64,000 nt of DNA from Roseibium sp. MMSF_3544 (GTDB lineage Bacteria > Pseudomonadota > Alphaproteobacteria > Rhizobiales > Stappiaceae): NCBI RefSeq assembly GCF_030732845.1, contig NZ_JASHKA010000002.1, positions 248,001 through 312,000 on the forward strand, written 5' to 3'. Position 1 is the first letter of the stretch, and the number at the start of each line of letters is the position of its first letter. Position numbers and translations under genes: made by a program. The notes under the pieces are model-generated. The model ran no database searches and was not told the origin of the DNA. It worked only from the letters and a program-made list of their open reading frames with translations. Positions 54,340 to 63,056 of this stretch are shown here, piece by piece.

Positions 54340-56997
54340 ATGCGCCTTCAGAACATCAAGACAAAATCGAAAGTATTTATCGGATTTGCCTTTCCCATTG
54401 GGTTGTTGGTTGTTTTGAGTGTCACCGCATACTTGTCGATCGGGCGCATCGTGCAGACGGACAAATGGGTGCAGCACACGCATAACGTCTTGTCCGAGGC
54501 TTCGGGCATTGTGTCATCCGCGGTAAATATGGAAACCGGTATGCGCGGCTACCTGCTTGCCGGACAGGAAGAGTTTCTTGATCCCTACCGGCAGGGCGAA
54601 GAAAGCACGTATAGTGCGATCGAAACGCTCCAACAGACCGTCAGCGACAATCCAGCCCAGGTTGAGCGGCTGGACGAAGCGAAGACCATTCTGCTGGACT
54701 GGCAGGCCGACGTGACAGAGCCGACGATTGAACTGCGCCGGCAGATCGGCGACGCGAAGACGATGAACGACATGGCGAAACTGGTCGGCGAAGCGCGCGG
54801 CAAGACCTATTTCGATGGTTTTCGTAAAAAGATCGCAACCTTCATCTCGCGCGAGGAAACACTCCTCAAACAGCGCCGCAAGGAGTTCACTGACGCGAAA
54901 ACCATGGTGGGTGAAGCCAAGTTGGAGCTCGTTTCCGCCATGGATTGGGTGGAACACACAAACAAAGTCCTCGCCGCCGCGTCGCGGATTGTTGCCCATG
55001 GTGTGGACATGGAAACCGGCATGCGCGGCTTTCTGATCAGCGGCGATGACGAATTTCTTGAGCCCTATAGCAGAGGTCTTGACTCTCTCTTTGATGAAAT
55101 TGATGCCTTGAAACAAACTGTCAGTGACAATCCTCCGCAAGTTGAGCGCCTACAGAACGCGGAAAACCAGATGACGGAGTGGTTGATCCGGATCGCAGAA
55201 CCCGTCATTGGCATGCGCCGTCACGTATCCGCCAACGTCCGTCCGCTCTCCGATGTCATTGAGAAAATTCAGAAAAAGGAAGGCAAGGCCTATTTCGACC
55301 AGTTTCGCAAGACAATGGCGGAATTCGCCGCGATCGAAAGCGAATTGATCGAGGAACGCAAGGCAAAGGCCGTCGCAGCCGAGGCTTCCAGTGCCGCCGC
55401 GCTGAAACAGATGGTCGACAATGAAGCCTGGGTTGCTCACACCTACAAGGTCATCGGAGAGGCCAACGCGATACTTTCGCATGCCGTGGACATGGAAACG
55501 GGAATGCGCGGATATCTGCTGGCCGGCAAGGAGGAATTTCTGGCGCCTTACACCAACGGTGCGGAGAAATTCTACGCCTCCGTCGCGGGTCTTCAGAAAA
55601 CGGTGAGCGATAACCCGCCGCAGGTCGAGCTGCTTGGTGAAATCAAGACCACGCTGGAAGAGTGGCAGGCGGAAGTCACGGAACCGACCATCGCACTGCG
55701 GCGTCAGATCGGCGATGCCAGGACCATGGACGATATGGCGGATCTCGTCGGCGAGGCGCGGGGCAAGACGTATTTCGACGCGTTCCGTGCTGTGATGGCT
55801 GACTTCCAGTCCGAGGAACGGGCCCTCATGACCAAGCGGCTCGCGGCGAAGGAAGGCACCGTTTCAACGACCAACACTGTTTTGATCGCCTGCACCGCCT
55901 TTGCGCTGATGATCAGTGGCCTTCTGGCCTGGTTGATCGGGGCAGGCATTGCCAACCCGTTGAACGCCATGACGGCGGCCATGAAGCGCCTGGCGTCGGG
56001 CGACACATCAACCGAAGTGCCCGGAGCCGACCGCAAGGACGAAATCGGCGACATGGCCGGTGCGGTCCAGGTGTTCAAGGACAATGCCATTGCCAAGGAA
56101 CAGCTCGAAGCCGAGCAGAAGGAAGCGGAACTGCGCAGCGCCGAAGAGAAGCGGCAGGCCCAGATCCAGATGGCCGACGATCTGGAAGACGCAGTGAAGG
56201 CCGTGGTTCAATCGATCGCCGGGGCAGCCGTTCAGATGCGCGACACCGCACAGAACATGGCTCAGATCTCCGACGATGCGAACCACAAGTCGACCTCCGT
56301 TGCCGGTGCGACGGAAGAGGCTTCTGCAAATGTGCAGACCGTGGCCGCGGCATCCGAGGAAATGTCGAGTTCCATTGCGGAAATCAGCCGGCAGGTAGAT
56401 ACAGCGCTCGACGTTGCGTCGAATGCCGAAAAGACCAGCGGCGAGGCAACCGACACGATGAAGGCTCTGGCCGACATGGCACAGAATGTCGGCACGGTCG
56501 TCAGCATGATCAACGACATCGCCGAACAGACAAATCTGCTGGCTCTCAACGCGACTATCGAGGCAGCGCGGGCAGGTGAGGCAGGCAAGGGCTTTGCGGT
56601 TGTCGCCTCGGAAGTCAAATCGCTTGCAAGCCAGACGGCAAAGGCGACCAGCGATATCGAGGAGCAGGTCAATGCGATGCAATCGGCTACCAACAGTTCG
56701 GTTCTGTCGATCGACGAGATCCGCAACGTGATCACACAGATTTCCGAGACATCCTCGTCCATCGCCTCTGCCATTCAGCAGCAGAATTCCTCGACACAGG
56801 AAATTTCGAGAAACGCACAGGAAGCTGCGGTCGGAACGCAGGATGTTGCCAACAATATTTCGGTGGTTCAGTCCTCTGTACAGAAAACGGGTGACGCTGC
56901 CAGCGAAGTCCTGACAGCTGCCGAGCAGCTTTCCAACCAGGCCGAGGATCTCGATCAGAAGATCGACAGTTTCCTCAACCGGCTGCGAGCTGCCTAA
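54340..56997 (+). CDS. Chemoreceptor with three tandem CHASE3-like sensor domains
   Basis: Methyl-accepting protein of 885 aa. Membrane helix at about residues 12-32; periplasmic region 35-515 made of three homologous units of about 160 residues, each with the CHASE3 hallmark [13 protein letters not shown] (starting at residues 64, 224 and 385). A second membrane helix lies near 518-542, then HAMP ([19 protein letters not shown]), and the signalling hairpin ([33 protein letters not shown]). Typical receptors carry one CHASE3. GGAG precedes the ATG. It is monocistronic with a strong hairpin after it. Confidence 0.92.
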   Translation: MRLQNIKTKSKVFIGFAFPIGLLVVLSVTAYLSIGRIVQTDKWVQHTHNVLSEASGIVSSAVNMETGMRGYLLAGQEEFLDPYRQGEESTYSAIETLQQTVSDNPAQVERLDEAKTILLDWQADVTEPTIELRRQIGDAKTMNDMAKLVGEARGKTYFDGFRKKIATFISREETLLKQRRKEFTDAKTMVGEAKLELVSAMDWVEHTNKVLAAASRIVAHGVDMETGMRGFLISGDDEFLEPYSRGLDSLFDEIDALKQTVSDNPPQVERLQNAENQMTEWLIRIAEPVIGMRRHVSANVRPLSDVIEKIQKKEGKAYFDQFRKTMAEFAAIESELIEERKAKAVAAEASSAAALKQMVDNEAWVAHTYKVIGEANAILSHAVDMETGMRGYLLAGKEEFLAPYTNGAEKFYASVAGLQKTVSDNPPQVELLGEIKTTLEEWQAEVTEPTIALRRQIGDARTMDDMADLVGEARGKTYFDAFRAVMADFQSEERALMTKRLAAKEGTVSTTNTVLIACTAFALMISGLLAWLIGAGIANPLNAMTAAMKRLASGDTSTEVPGADRKDEIGDMAGAVQVFKDNAIAKEQLEAEQKEAELRSAEEKRQAQIQMADDLEDAVKAVVQSIAGAAVQMRDTAQNMAQISDDANHKSTSVAGATEEASANVQTVAAASEEMSSSIAEISRQVDTALDVASNAEKTSGEATDTMKALADMAQNVGTVVSMINDIAEQTNLLALNATIEAARAGEAGKGFAVVASEVKSLASQTAKATSDIEEQVNAMQSATNSSVLSIDEIRNVITQISETSSSIASAIQQQNSSTQEISRNAQEAAVGTQDVANNISVVQSSVQKTGDAASEVLTAAEQLSNQAEDLDQKIDSFLNRLRAA

Positions 56998-57013
56998 GCG
57001 ACTGCGCTCCTAG

Positions 57014-57050
57014 CAAGGGCTTTCCCAAATCGGGAAAGCCCTTGTTGCGT
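57014..57050. terminator. Terminator between the CHASE3 chemoreceptor and the sulfatase
   Basis: CAAGGGCTTTCCC (57014-57026) and GGGAAAGCCCTTG (57032-57044) form a perfect 13-bp stem with a 5-base loop, between convergent genes. The T-run on the plus side is weak (TTGCGTTT). Confidence 0.75.
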
Positions 57051-57082
57051 TTCAGATGCAAGTCTTTCTGGGCAAGCCGCTT

Positions 57083-58657
57083 TCATGCCCGCGATGTTGG
57101 CATCGGCGTCTGATCGACATGGGCAATTTCGGCGCGGACAAGCAATTCCAGGAGCCTTTGCTTGGGCCCGCTTGAAGCGGGATCGCTCCAAAGATTGTGG
57201 AACTCACCCGGGTCCTCCTGAAGGTCATAGAGCTCACCCCAATCCATTCCGTGCAGGACGGAAAGACGGTATCTGTGATCGCGCACCGAGTGGATTTGCG
57301 GCGGGACACCGAGCTCGTCCATCTTGTTCTGATGAGCATATTGGATGAAGGCCACCGGGCGCTGCTTTGACCCGAAAAGATCCCGTCCCTGCATTCCCCA
57401 GGCCGGTTCGATCCGGGCACGCTCCAGGACAGTTGTGCCTATGTCCTGGGTCTGGCCAATCTGGTTCGTGCGGCCTGTAGCATTTGCCTGCGGATCCGAC
57501 CAGATGAAGGGAACGCGCGTGATCTGCTCGTACTGCTCCGCTCCCTTGAAGAGAAGGCGGTGATCGCCCAGGTGATCGCCGTGATCTGAAGTGAAGATAG
57601 TCACGGTGTCTTCCTGCAGGCTGGCATTGCTCAGAGCGGACTGAACGTCGCCGACCGAGTCGTCGATCATCGTGATCATGCCGCAGGTCAAGGCTTGCGC
57701 TTCCTGGGCTTCGCGAGCACTGCAACCGATGGCATTCATGCCCTGAAGATTTGCCTTGCCGTCGTTCCGGCGCTTCAAGACACCGGTGACGTGTGGCGGT
57801 GGTGTCCAGTTGTTGCGCTGAAAGGCCTCGGGCACCGGCATGTCTTCGGGGTCATACATATCCCAATAGCGTCCGGGCGGATTGAACGGATGGTGGGGAT
57901 CCGGCCAGCTGACCATCAGGAAAAACGGCTGGTCGCTGTCCTTTTGCGCATTGATGAAGTCGACGGCGCGCTCGGCGATGTACCTTGTTGAATAGAGCTC
58001 TTCAGGAACGGCGGTACGCACGGCTTGCGGGCACGTGTAACTGTGTGGAAGTTGATTATCTGCGCCGATGAGTTGTGCCGCGTCGGGCGCGCGCTCCAGC
58101 AGCCAGGCCGTGTAATCGCCGCCGATATGATCCCCGTGACCGGTGACGAGATCAACGTGATCAAACCCGTAAAACGGGGTCGGAACGCGCGGCTGCGGCC
58201 CCGCCCAGAAGTCCGGCTCCTCGACGCGGTAGATCGGGTCCATCAGGTCATGGCGCACAGCCTCGGCAAGCGGCCCGTTGGCGCGGTAATAGCCGCGCCG
58301 CGCCGGTGGAATATTCTGCGTGGGCGGAACGCCGGTAAACGTTCTGAGATGGCTCTTGCCCACAAGCGCAGTCTTGTAGCCAGCGTCGCGCAACAGATCG
58401 ACGAAGGTGACATTGCGCTCCGCCAGCGGAATTCCGTTGTAGCGCACCCCGTGATTTGCCGGCATGCGGCAGGTCATCAGGCTGGCGCGGTTCGGCATGC
58501 ACACCGGACTTGCAACGTAAAATCGGTCGAACACGGTCCCGGACGCTGCCATGCGGTCAATATTCGGCGTCTTGAGCACAGGGTGACCATAGCAGCCGAG
58601 AAAGTCCGCGCGGTGCTGGTCGGTGATGAACAGGACGAAACTCGGGCGCTTGGTCAT
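57083..58657 (-). CDS. Sulfatase-family hydrolase (formylglycine type)
   Basis: 524-aa alkaline-phosphatase-superfamily enzyme. Metal ligands in LFITDQHRADFLG, the sulfatase signature SPVCMPNRASLMT (Cys53 is the formylglycine precursor, with Pro55 and Arg57), LVGKSHL, and FTSDHGDHLGDHRLLFKG with further metal ligands. There is no signal peptide, so it is likely cytoplasmic. Arylsulfatase, choline-sulfatase and phosphonate-monoester hydrolase share this motif; the substrate is not decided by sequence. The ATG overlaps the stop of the TRAP permease (ATGA), suggesting that the imported substrate is a sulfate or phosphonate ester. Confidence 0.88.
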   Translation of the reverse strand: MTKRPSFVLFITDQHRADFLGCYGHPVLKTPNIDRMAASGTVFDRFYVASPVCMPNRASLMTCRMPANHGVRYNGIPLAERNVTFVDLLRDAGYKTALVGKSHLRTFTGVPPTQNIPPARRGYYRANGPLAEAVRHDLMDPIYRVEEPDFWAGPQPRVPTPFYGFDHVDLVTGHGDHIGGDYTAWLLERAPDAAQLIGADNQLPHSYTCPQAVRTAVPEELYSTRYIAERAVDFINAQKDSDQPFFLMVSWPDPHHPFNPPGRYWDMYDPEDMPVPEAFQRNNWTPPPHVTGVLKRRNDGKANLQGMNAIGCSAREAQEAQALTCGMITMIDDSVGDVQSALSNASLQEDTVTIFTSDHGDHLGDHRLLFKGAEQYEQITRVPFIWSDPQANATGRTNQIGQTQDIGTTVLERARIEPAWGMQGRDLFGSKQRPVAFIQYAHQNKMDELGVPPQIHSVRDHRYRLSVLHGMDWGELYDLQEDPGEFHNLWSDPASSGPKQRLLELLVRAEIAHVDQTPMPTSRA

Positions 58658-60585
58658 GCTGCACCTTTGGGTTCACGGCGTTGAAAGAGGAGATGCCTCC
58701 CGACAAGGACGGCGCCAACGGCAAGGCCCGCGACTTCGCTCCACAGATCCGGTGACAGCAGCGCTAGAGCAGCGGCAAGGCGGATCAACCGTTCCACAGC
58801 GCTGAGGCGCACCCGGTCGTGACCGATCAGAGCGCTGGCACACAGGTAAAGTGAGGCCGTGAGGAAGACGATGGCGGTTAGAACCGGCAAGAGCGCTGTT
58901 TCGCCGGTACCGAGCAGGATCGCGTCGTCAAAGGCAAAGGCGAACGGCACGAGGAAGATCATCGCCCCGATCCGGGTCGCCTCGATCGCGGTCCCGATCG
59001 GTTTGCCGCCGGAGACCGACGCGGCGGCATAGGCGGTGATGGCAACCGGCGGTGTGATACCCGCGGCAACACCGAAGAAGAACACGAACATGTGCGCGCT
59101 CAACAGCTCCATGCCAAAGCCCTGCAGCGTCGGGCCCATCACGGAAATGATGGCGATGTAAGCTGGAAGCGTCGGCATGCCCATTCCGAGGATGATGCAG
59201 CCGAGGGCCGCGATCAGCAGAGCAAACAGCAGCGAGGTGTTAGACATGGTGGCGAGAAGCACGGCGAACTTGGTCGGGATCCCGGTTGCGGACAAGGTCG
59301 AGACGACGATGCCGACAATGGCGATCGCGATGGCCAGTTGACCGACGGTTTTGCCGCCATCAGCCAATGCGCCGATCAGCCGTCCAGGTGCCTTTCTGAT
59401 GTCCGGATTGATAAAGCTCAGCGGCACCAGCAGCAGGATTGCTGCAATGGACGCGCCGGCGGCCGAGAGACCCGAAACCAGCAGCCACACGATGATGAAG
59501 ATCGGGCCGAAAACCAGGATCAGGTTCAGCCAGTCCTGTGCGGTCGGCGCCGGGACGCCGTCGTCGACGGTGACGGCTTCGATGCCGAGCTTCTGCGCCT
59601 CGAAATAGACGGCCAGAAACAGGCTGAGGTAATAGGCGAGGGCAGGAATGATCACGGCCAGAACCACCGTGAGATAACTCACGCCAACAATATCGGCCAT
59701 GACAAGCGCAGCAGCTCCCATGATCGGGGGCAGAATCTGGCCGCCCGTTGAGGCCGAGGCCTCGACAGCACCAGCGAAATTCGGCGAAAACCCACGCTTG
59801 CGGATCATCGGAATGGTCACAACTCCGGTACCGACCACGTTGGCGACGGCCGAGCCGGACACCGTGCCGAACAATGCAGAGGCAAGGATCGCGGCATATG
59901 CGGGGCCACCTTTGAAGCGTTTCATGAGATGGAAGGAGATGCGGATCATCGACCCGCCCGCACCACACCCTTCCAGAATGGCGCCGAGAATGATGAAGGG
60001 CAGGACGGTGGTCAGCACGACACCCATGATCGAGCCGAGAATACCCTGGTCGCTGTTGTACCAGATATTTGCTGAAATCGTGTCATAGAAGTCAGACGGT
60101 GCCGTCTGGAACGGACCGGGCCAGTATTGTCCTGTTGCTAGGTAAAGGAGCGCCAGGCCGCCGAGAATTGCGATCGGCGTGCCCCACAGGATCGCGCAGG
60201 CCCAGATGGAGATGATTGCCGCGACGAAGGCGATCGTGGCCTCTCTCGCACCAAAGAACATGACGCTTTCAGCGATGATCTTGCCGACGTGCCAGTAATC
60301 GTAACAGGCATATGTGATCGCACAGAATGCGACGGCATAGGCAATGAGATGAAGCCAGCTCAGTCTGCGCGCCTTCAGACGCATATCGGCATCGGCCGCC
60401 AGGAAACAAAGAACGCACAGCCAGAAGAACAATGGGCGGAACCATTCGACCGGAAAGGGGCCAATGCGGGGCAGCACATTGTATGTCGGCAGGACGTTCA
60501 GCAAACCGGCAATTGCGATCACAAGCCCGATGATGAAAACAAGGTATCCTGTCGGACGAATGGCATGTTCGTTGGCACCGGACAT
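58654..60585 (-). CDS. TRAP transporter fused permease (4TM-12TM, TAXI-associated)
   Basis: 643-aa inner-membrane protein. The first four helices correspond to the small DctQ-like part; the remainder is the large DctM-like permease with LFGTVSGSAVANVVGTGVVTIPMIRKRGF, VEASASTGGQILPPIMGAAALVMADI, GMGMPTLPAYIAI and FFGVAAGITPPVAITAYAAA. Fused permeases of this kind work with TAXI binding proteins, and one is encoded 97 bases upstream. GGGAGGAGC precedes the ATG. Substrate probably a sulfatase substrate. Confidence 0.92.
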   Translation of the reverse strand: MSGANEHAIRPTGYLVFIIGLVIAIAGLLNVLPTYNVLPRIGPFPVEWFRPLFFWLCVLCFLAADADMRLKARRLSWLHLIAYAVAFCAITYACYDYWHVGKIIAESVMFFGAREATIAFVAAIISIWACAILWGTPIAILGGLALLYLATGQYWPGPFQTAPSDFYDTISANIWYNSDQGILGSIMGVVLTTVLPFIILGAILEGCGAGGSMIRISFHLMKRFKGGPAYAAILASALFGTVSGSAVANVVGTGVVTIPMIRKRGFSPNFAGAVEASASTGGQILPPIMGAAALVMADIVGVSYLTVVLAVIIPALAYYLSLFLAVYFEAQKLGIEAVTVDDGVPAPTAQDWLNLILVFGPIFIIVWLLVSGLSAAGASIAAILLLVPLSFINPDIRKAPGRLIGALADGGKTVGQLAIAIAIVGIVVSTLSATGIPTKFAVLLATMSNTSLLFALLIAALGCIILGMGMPTLPAYIAIISVMGPTLQGFGMELLSAHMFVFFFGVAAGITPPVAITAYAAASVSGGKPIGTAIEATRIGAMIFLVPFAFAFDDAILLGTGETALLPVLTAIVFLTASLYLCASALIGHDRVRLSAVERLIRLAAALALLSPDLWSEVAGLAVGAVLVGRHLLFQRREPKGAA

Positions 60586-60682
60586 GGTCCGCTCCTCCCT
60601 GAGCTGGAACGATGAGGTGGTTCGAAAGTCGCGTGAGGCTGCCGCGCCCGGTTGTCGGGGGCGCGGCGATCTGCGGGATGCG

Positions 60683-61687
60683 TTAAGGCATCAGCTCTGC
60701 GGGGATCTCGATCCCGGCTTCCTGATAGTAGCGTACAGCGCCTGGATGAAGCGGTGCATTGACGCCGGCCAGTGGCAGGTCGGGATTGATCGACTGCATC
60801 AGCGCGTTGGAGTTCTTCATGGCGTCGAGATTGTCCCAATACGCCTTGGTCAGTGCGTAGGCCGTGTCGTCGTCCATGGACTTGTTCACCGACATCATCA
60901 TCGAGGTCGCCACGGTGACCAGATCCTCATCGCCATTGACGACGCCGGCATAGGTCTTTGCCGGAACTGTACTTTCCGTCAAAGCGCCGGTCTCCAGAAG
61001 TCCCGACCAGCCGTCCGTTCCGCGGACCTCATCCGGCACGCCCAGAATGCGGATCTCGCGCTGGAGGCTGAGCTCGTTGAGTGCCTGGGACCCGACGGCA
61101 GCGGAGGCGATATAGACATCGTATTGTCCGTCCTGGAAGGATTGCTGCGCAGCACCCCAGGGTGCACGTATGCCTTCGTAATCGTCACCGGCCTTCAAGC
61201 CTCCGGAGGCCTGTTCGACCAAACCGCGCATCTGGGCGCTGGCAGCGCCGGCCGGCGGGCCGATATAGACCCGTTTTCCAGCAAGGCCGGTCCAGTCGTC
61301 AATGCCGCTGTCGGCCCAGGTGATTGCGTGGAACGTACCGCCCGGGAAGGCAAACAACGCACGAACGTTTTCCGACAGTTTGGCCGCCTGTTCACCCTGC
61401 TTTGCATAGGGACCGACACCCTTGCTCATGGCCCGGAAGGCGGGGGGCGGCACAACGGCAATATCGACCTTGCCCGCAGCAAGCTTCAGGGCGGATCGGG
61501 TCAGCGTTTGGCCCAACACAACTTGCAGGTCTTGCCCGGCAGACGATGTGAATTGAGCATAGGTTTGCGGGACAATTCCGGTCAGCGAAGCTGCGCCACC
61601 ACCTTCAAGGCTCAAAGTATTGGCATTTGCGGCCGATGCTGCTGTGGCGAAGATGGCTGCGGCGATAACTTTTCTCAGATCAAGCAC
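60683..61687 (-). CDS. TAXI-family TRAP transporter substrate-binding protein
   Basis: 334-aa periplasmic protein. Signal peptide MLDLRKVIAAAIFATAASAA, cut near ANANT. Family sequences include SLEGGGAASLTGIVPQTYAQ, GKVDIAVVPPPAFRAM, GTFHAITWADSGIDDWTGLAGK and VYIGPPAGAASAQMRGLVEQ. It starts with GTG 61687, preceded by GGGAGGAC. It is first in the run with the fused permease and the sulfatase, and follows a LysR gene on the same strand. Confidence 0.9.
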   Translation of the reverse strand: MLDLRKVIAAAIFATAASAANANTLSLEGGGAASLTGIVPQTYAQFTSSAGQDLQVVLGQTLTRSALKLAAGKVDIAVVPPPAFRAMSKGVGPYAKQGEQAAKLSENVRALFAFPGGTFHAITWADSGIDDWTGLAGKRVYIGPPAGAASAQMRGLVEQASGGLKAGDDYEGIRAPWGAAQQSFQDGQYDVYIASAAVGSQALNELSLQREIRILGVPDEVRGTDGWSGLLETGALTESTVPAKTYAGVVNGDEDLVTVATSMMMSVNKSMDDDTAYALTKAYWDNLDAMKNSNALMQSINPDLPLAGVNAPLHPGAVRYYQEAGIEIPAELMP

Positions 61688-61769
61688 GATGATGTCCTCC
61701 CTGTACCGATCGATACATCACCGTAACATGCCGATTTTGTTGTAAAAAATGCAAAGATACGCCAAGTGA

Positions 61770-61785
61770 ATACCAATTTTGGTAT
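61770..61785. promoter_or_regulatory. LysR-type operator candidate upstream of the TAXI operon
   Basis: ATACCAA-TT-TTGGTAT, a 16-bp dyad with ATAC-N8-GTAT ends, 83 bases before the TAXI gene start and directly after the LysR stop codon. This is the form expected of a LysR-family binding site. Confidence 0.55.
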
Positions 61786-61786
61786 G

Positions 61787-62698
61787 TTATGGCCTTTGCC
61801 GGATCCGTGTGAGCAGCTCCGAAAGGGCCTGACTGCGGCCGATCTCTGGATTGGTTGTCAATCCGACCGGACCAGTCAGTTCCTGTTCTCCGAACGGGAG
61901 CTGGATGAGCGCGCCGCGTTCCAGGTCCTGTTGCACCACACCGCGCGGAACGGCTGCAACGCAGTCCGTGCATTGCAAATACGCCCTTTGAAACTCAGAG
62001 GACGTCGTCTCGATAACGTTTCGAAGTTTCACGACACCCTGGCTGGCCAGGAATCGATCGACTTCCTGCCGGATGATTGTGCCTGGTGGCGGCAACATCA
62101 GCGGATATTCCAGCACGTCCTCGAGCGTGGCGTTTCCCGATGCGAGCACGTGGCTTTGTCCGACAACAAACACAAGCGGCTCGTCGAAGAGCGCCTCGAA
62201 CACCAGACCGCGCATGGCGTCCCCGGTCGACAGGCGACCGATGACGATGTCGACTTTTCCGCTCCGGAGATCGCTCAGCAGGTCGGCATTGGGACCTGGA
62301 ATGACACTCACGGTAACGTCCGGAAAGGCGGCCTTGAAATCCCTGATTACGCCCGGAAGAAACTGGGAACAGACATTGGGAAGTGCGCCGACCCGGATTG
62401 TTTCCGTGAGATCCACTTCTGTTGTGGCCTCCTGGATACCCTGGCTGATCTGCAATAGACCAAGCTCCGCTGCCTCCATCAGGGCACGCCCCCGGCTCGT
62501 GAGCTGGGCGCCCCGCTGGGACCGGTCGAACAGGTTGTGGCCGATAACCTGCTCAAGTTCCCGAACGCTGCGGCTGACGGCAGGTTGTGTCAGCCCAAGC
62601 TCTTCAGCGGCCTGAACGAAGCTTTTCTTGCGCGCGACGACCACGAAGCAGCGCAACTGGCGCAAACGGATTTTCGATGTCAGAACGGCACGTTGCAT
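61787..62698 (-). CDS. LysR-family regulator of the TAXI/sulfatase operon
   Basis: 303-aa regulator. Winged helix IRLRQLRCFVVVARKKSFVQAA then LTQPAVSRSVRELEQVIGHNLFDRS; linker helix; effector domain IRVGALPNVCSQFLPGVI, VSVIPGPNADLLSDLRSGK, DIVIGRLST and MRGLVFEALFDEPLVFVVG. The pattern is close to the PcaQ/GbpR group, which respond to aromatic or sugar-acid ligands. It precedes the TAXI operon on the same strand and diverges from the DctP-type gene, so it may control either. Confidence 0.9.
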   Translation of the reverse strand: MQRAVLTSKIRLRQLRCFVVVARKKSFVQAAEELGLTQPAVSRSVRELEQVIGHNLFDRSQRGAQLTSRGRALMEAAELGLLQISQGIQEATTEVDLTETIRVGALPNVCSQFLPGVIRDFKAAFPDVTVSVIPGPNADLLSDLRSGKVDIVIGRLSTGDAMRGLVFEALFDEPLVFVVGQSHVLASGNATLEDVLEYPLMLPPPGTIIRQEVDRFLASQGVVKLRNVIETTSSEFQRAYLQCTDCVAAVPRGVVQQDLERGALIQLPFGEQELTGPVGLTTNPEIGRSQALSELLTRIRQRP

Positions 62699-63056
62699 GC
62701 CCCCACAGTGCCGGGACGGCTGCCTGTCGTCAAACGCTGACCCATCAATCCCCGCACTCTTCTAGGGAAACTGGTGGACTGCGCACGGATTGCCTTTAGT
62801 TTCTGAATTTGGAAACTAAATGGTCTGATATCTCAATTTACATTACCAATTTTATCAATGATGATAACGCCCAGAGACGTGCTGAAAGCTGCGGGCAACC
62901 CGTTTGCATTCTTGCTTGACCAACGGAAGAATGGTTGTTTTCGATTGTTGACGAACTAGGGTACGGACCCAAGGCAAGCGGAGCAGGTCGACTTTCAATT
63001 CAACCTAAAAAAGAACCTGAGAGCCAGGCGTCACAACACTTTCTGGAGGAGGAAAC
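62699..63056. other. Divergent promoter region between LysR and DctP-type genes
   Basis: 358 bases without a credible gene. It contains the inverted repeat at 62795-62820 and an AT-rich stretch (about 62815-62870) likely to hold a promoter. Nothing else is supported. Confidence 0.55.
62795..62820. promoter_or_regulatory. Inverted repeat in the LysR/DctP divergent promoter region
   Basis: TTTAGTTTC (62795-62803), 8 bases, GAAACTAAA (62812-62820): perfect 9-bp arms. No T-run, so an operator is likelier than a terminator. Confidence 0.5.
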
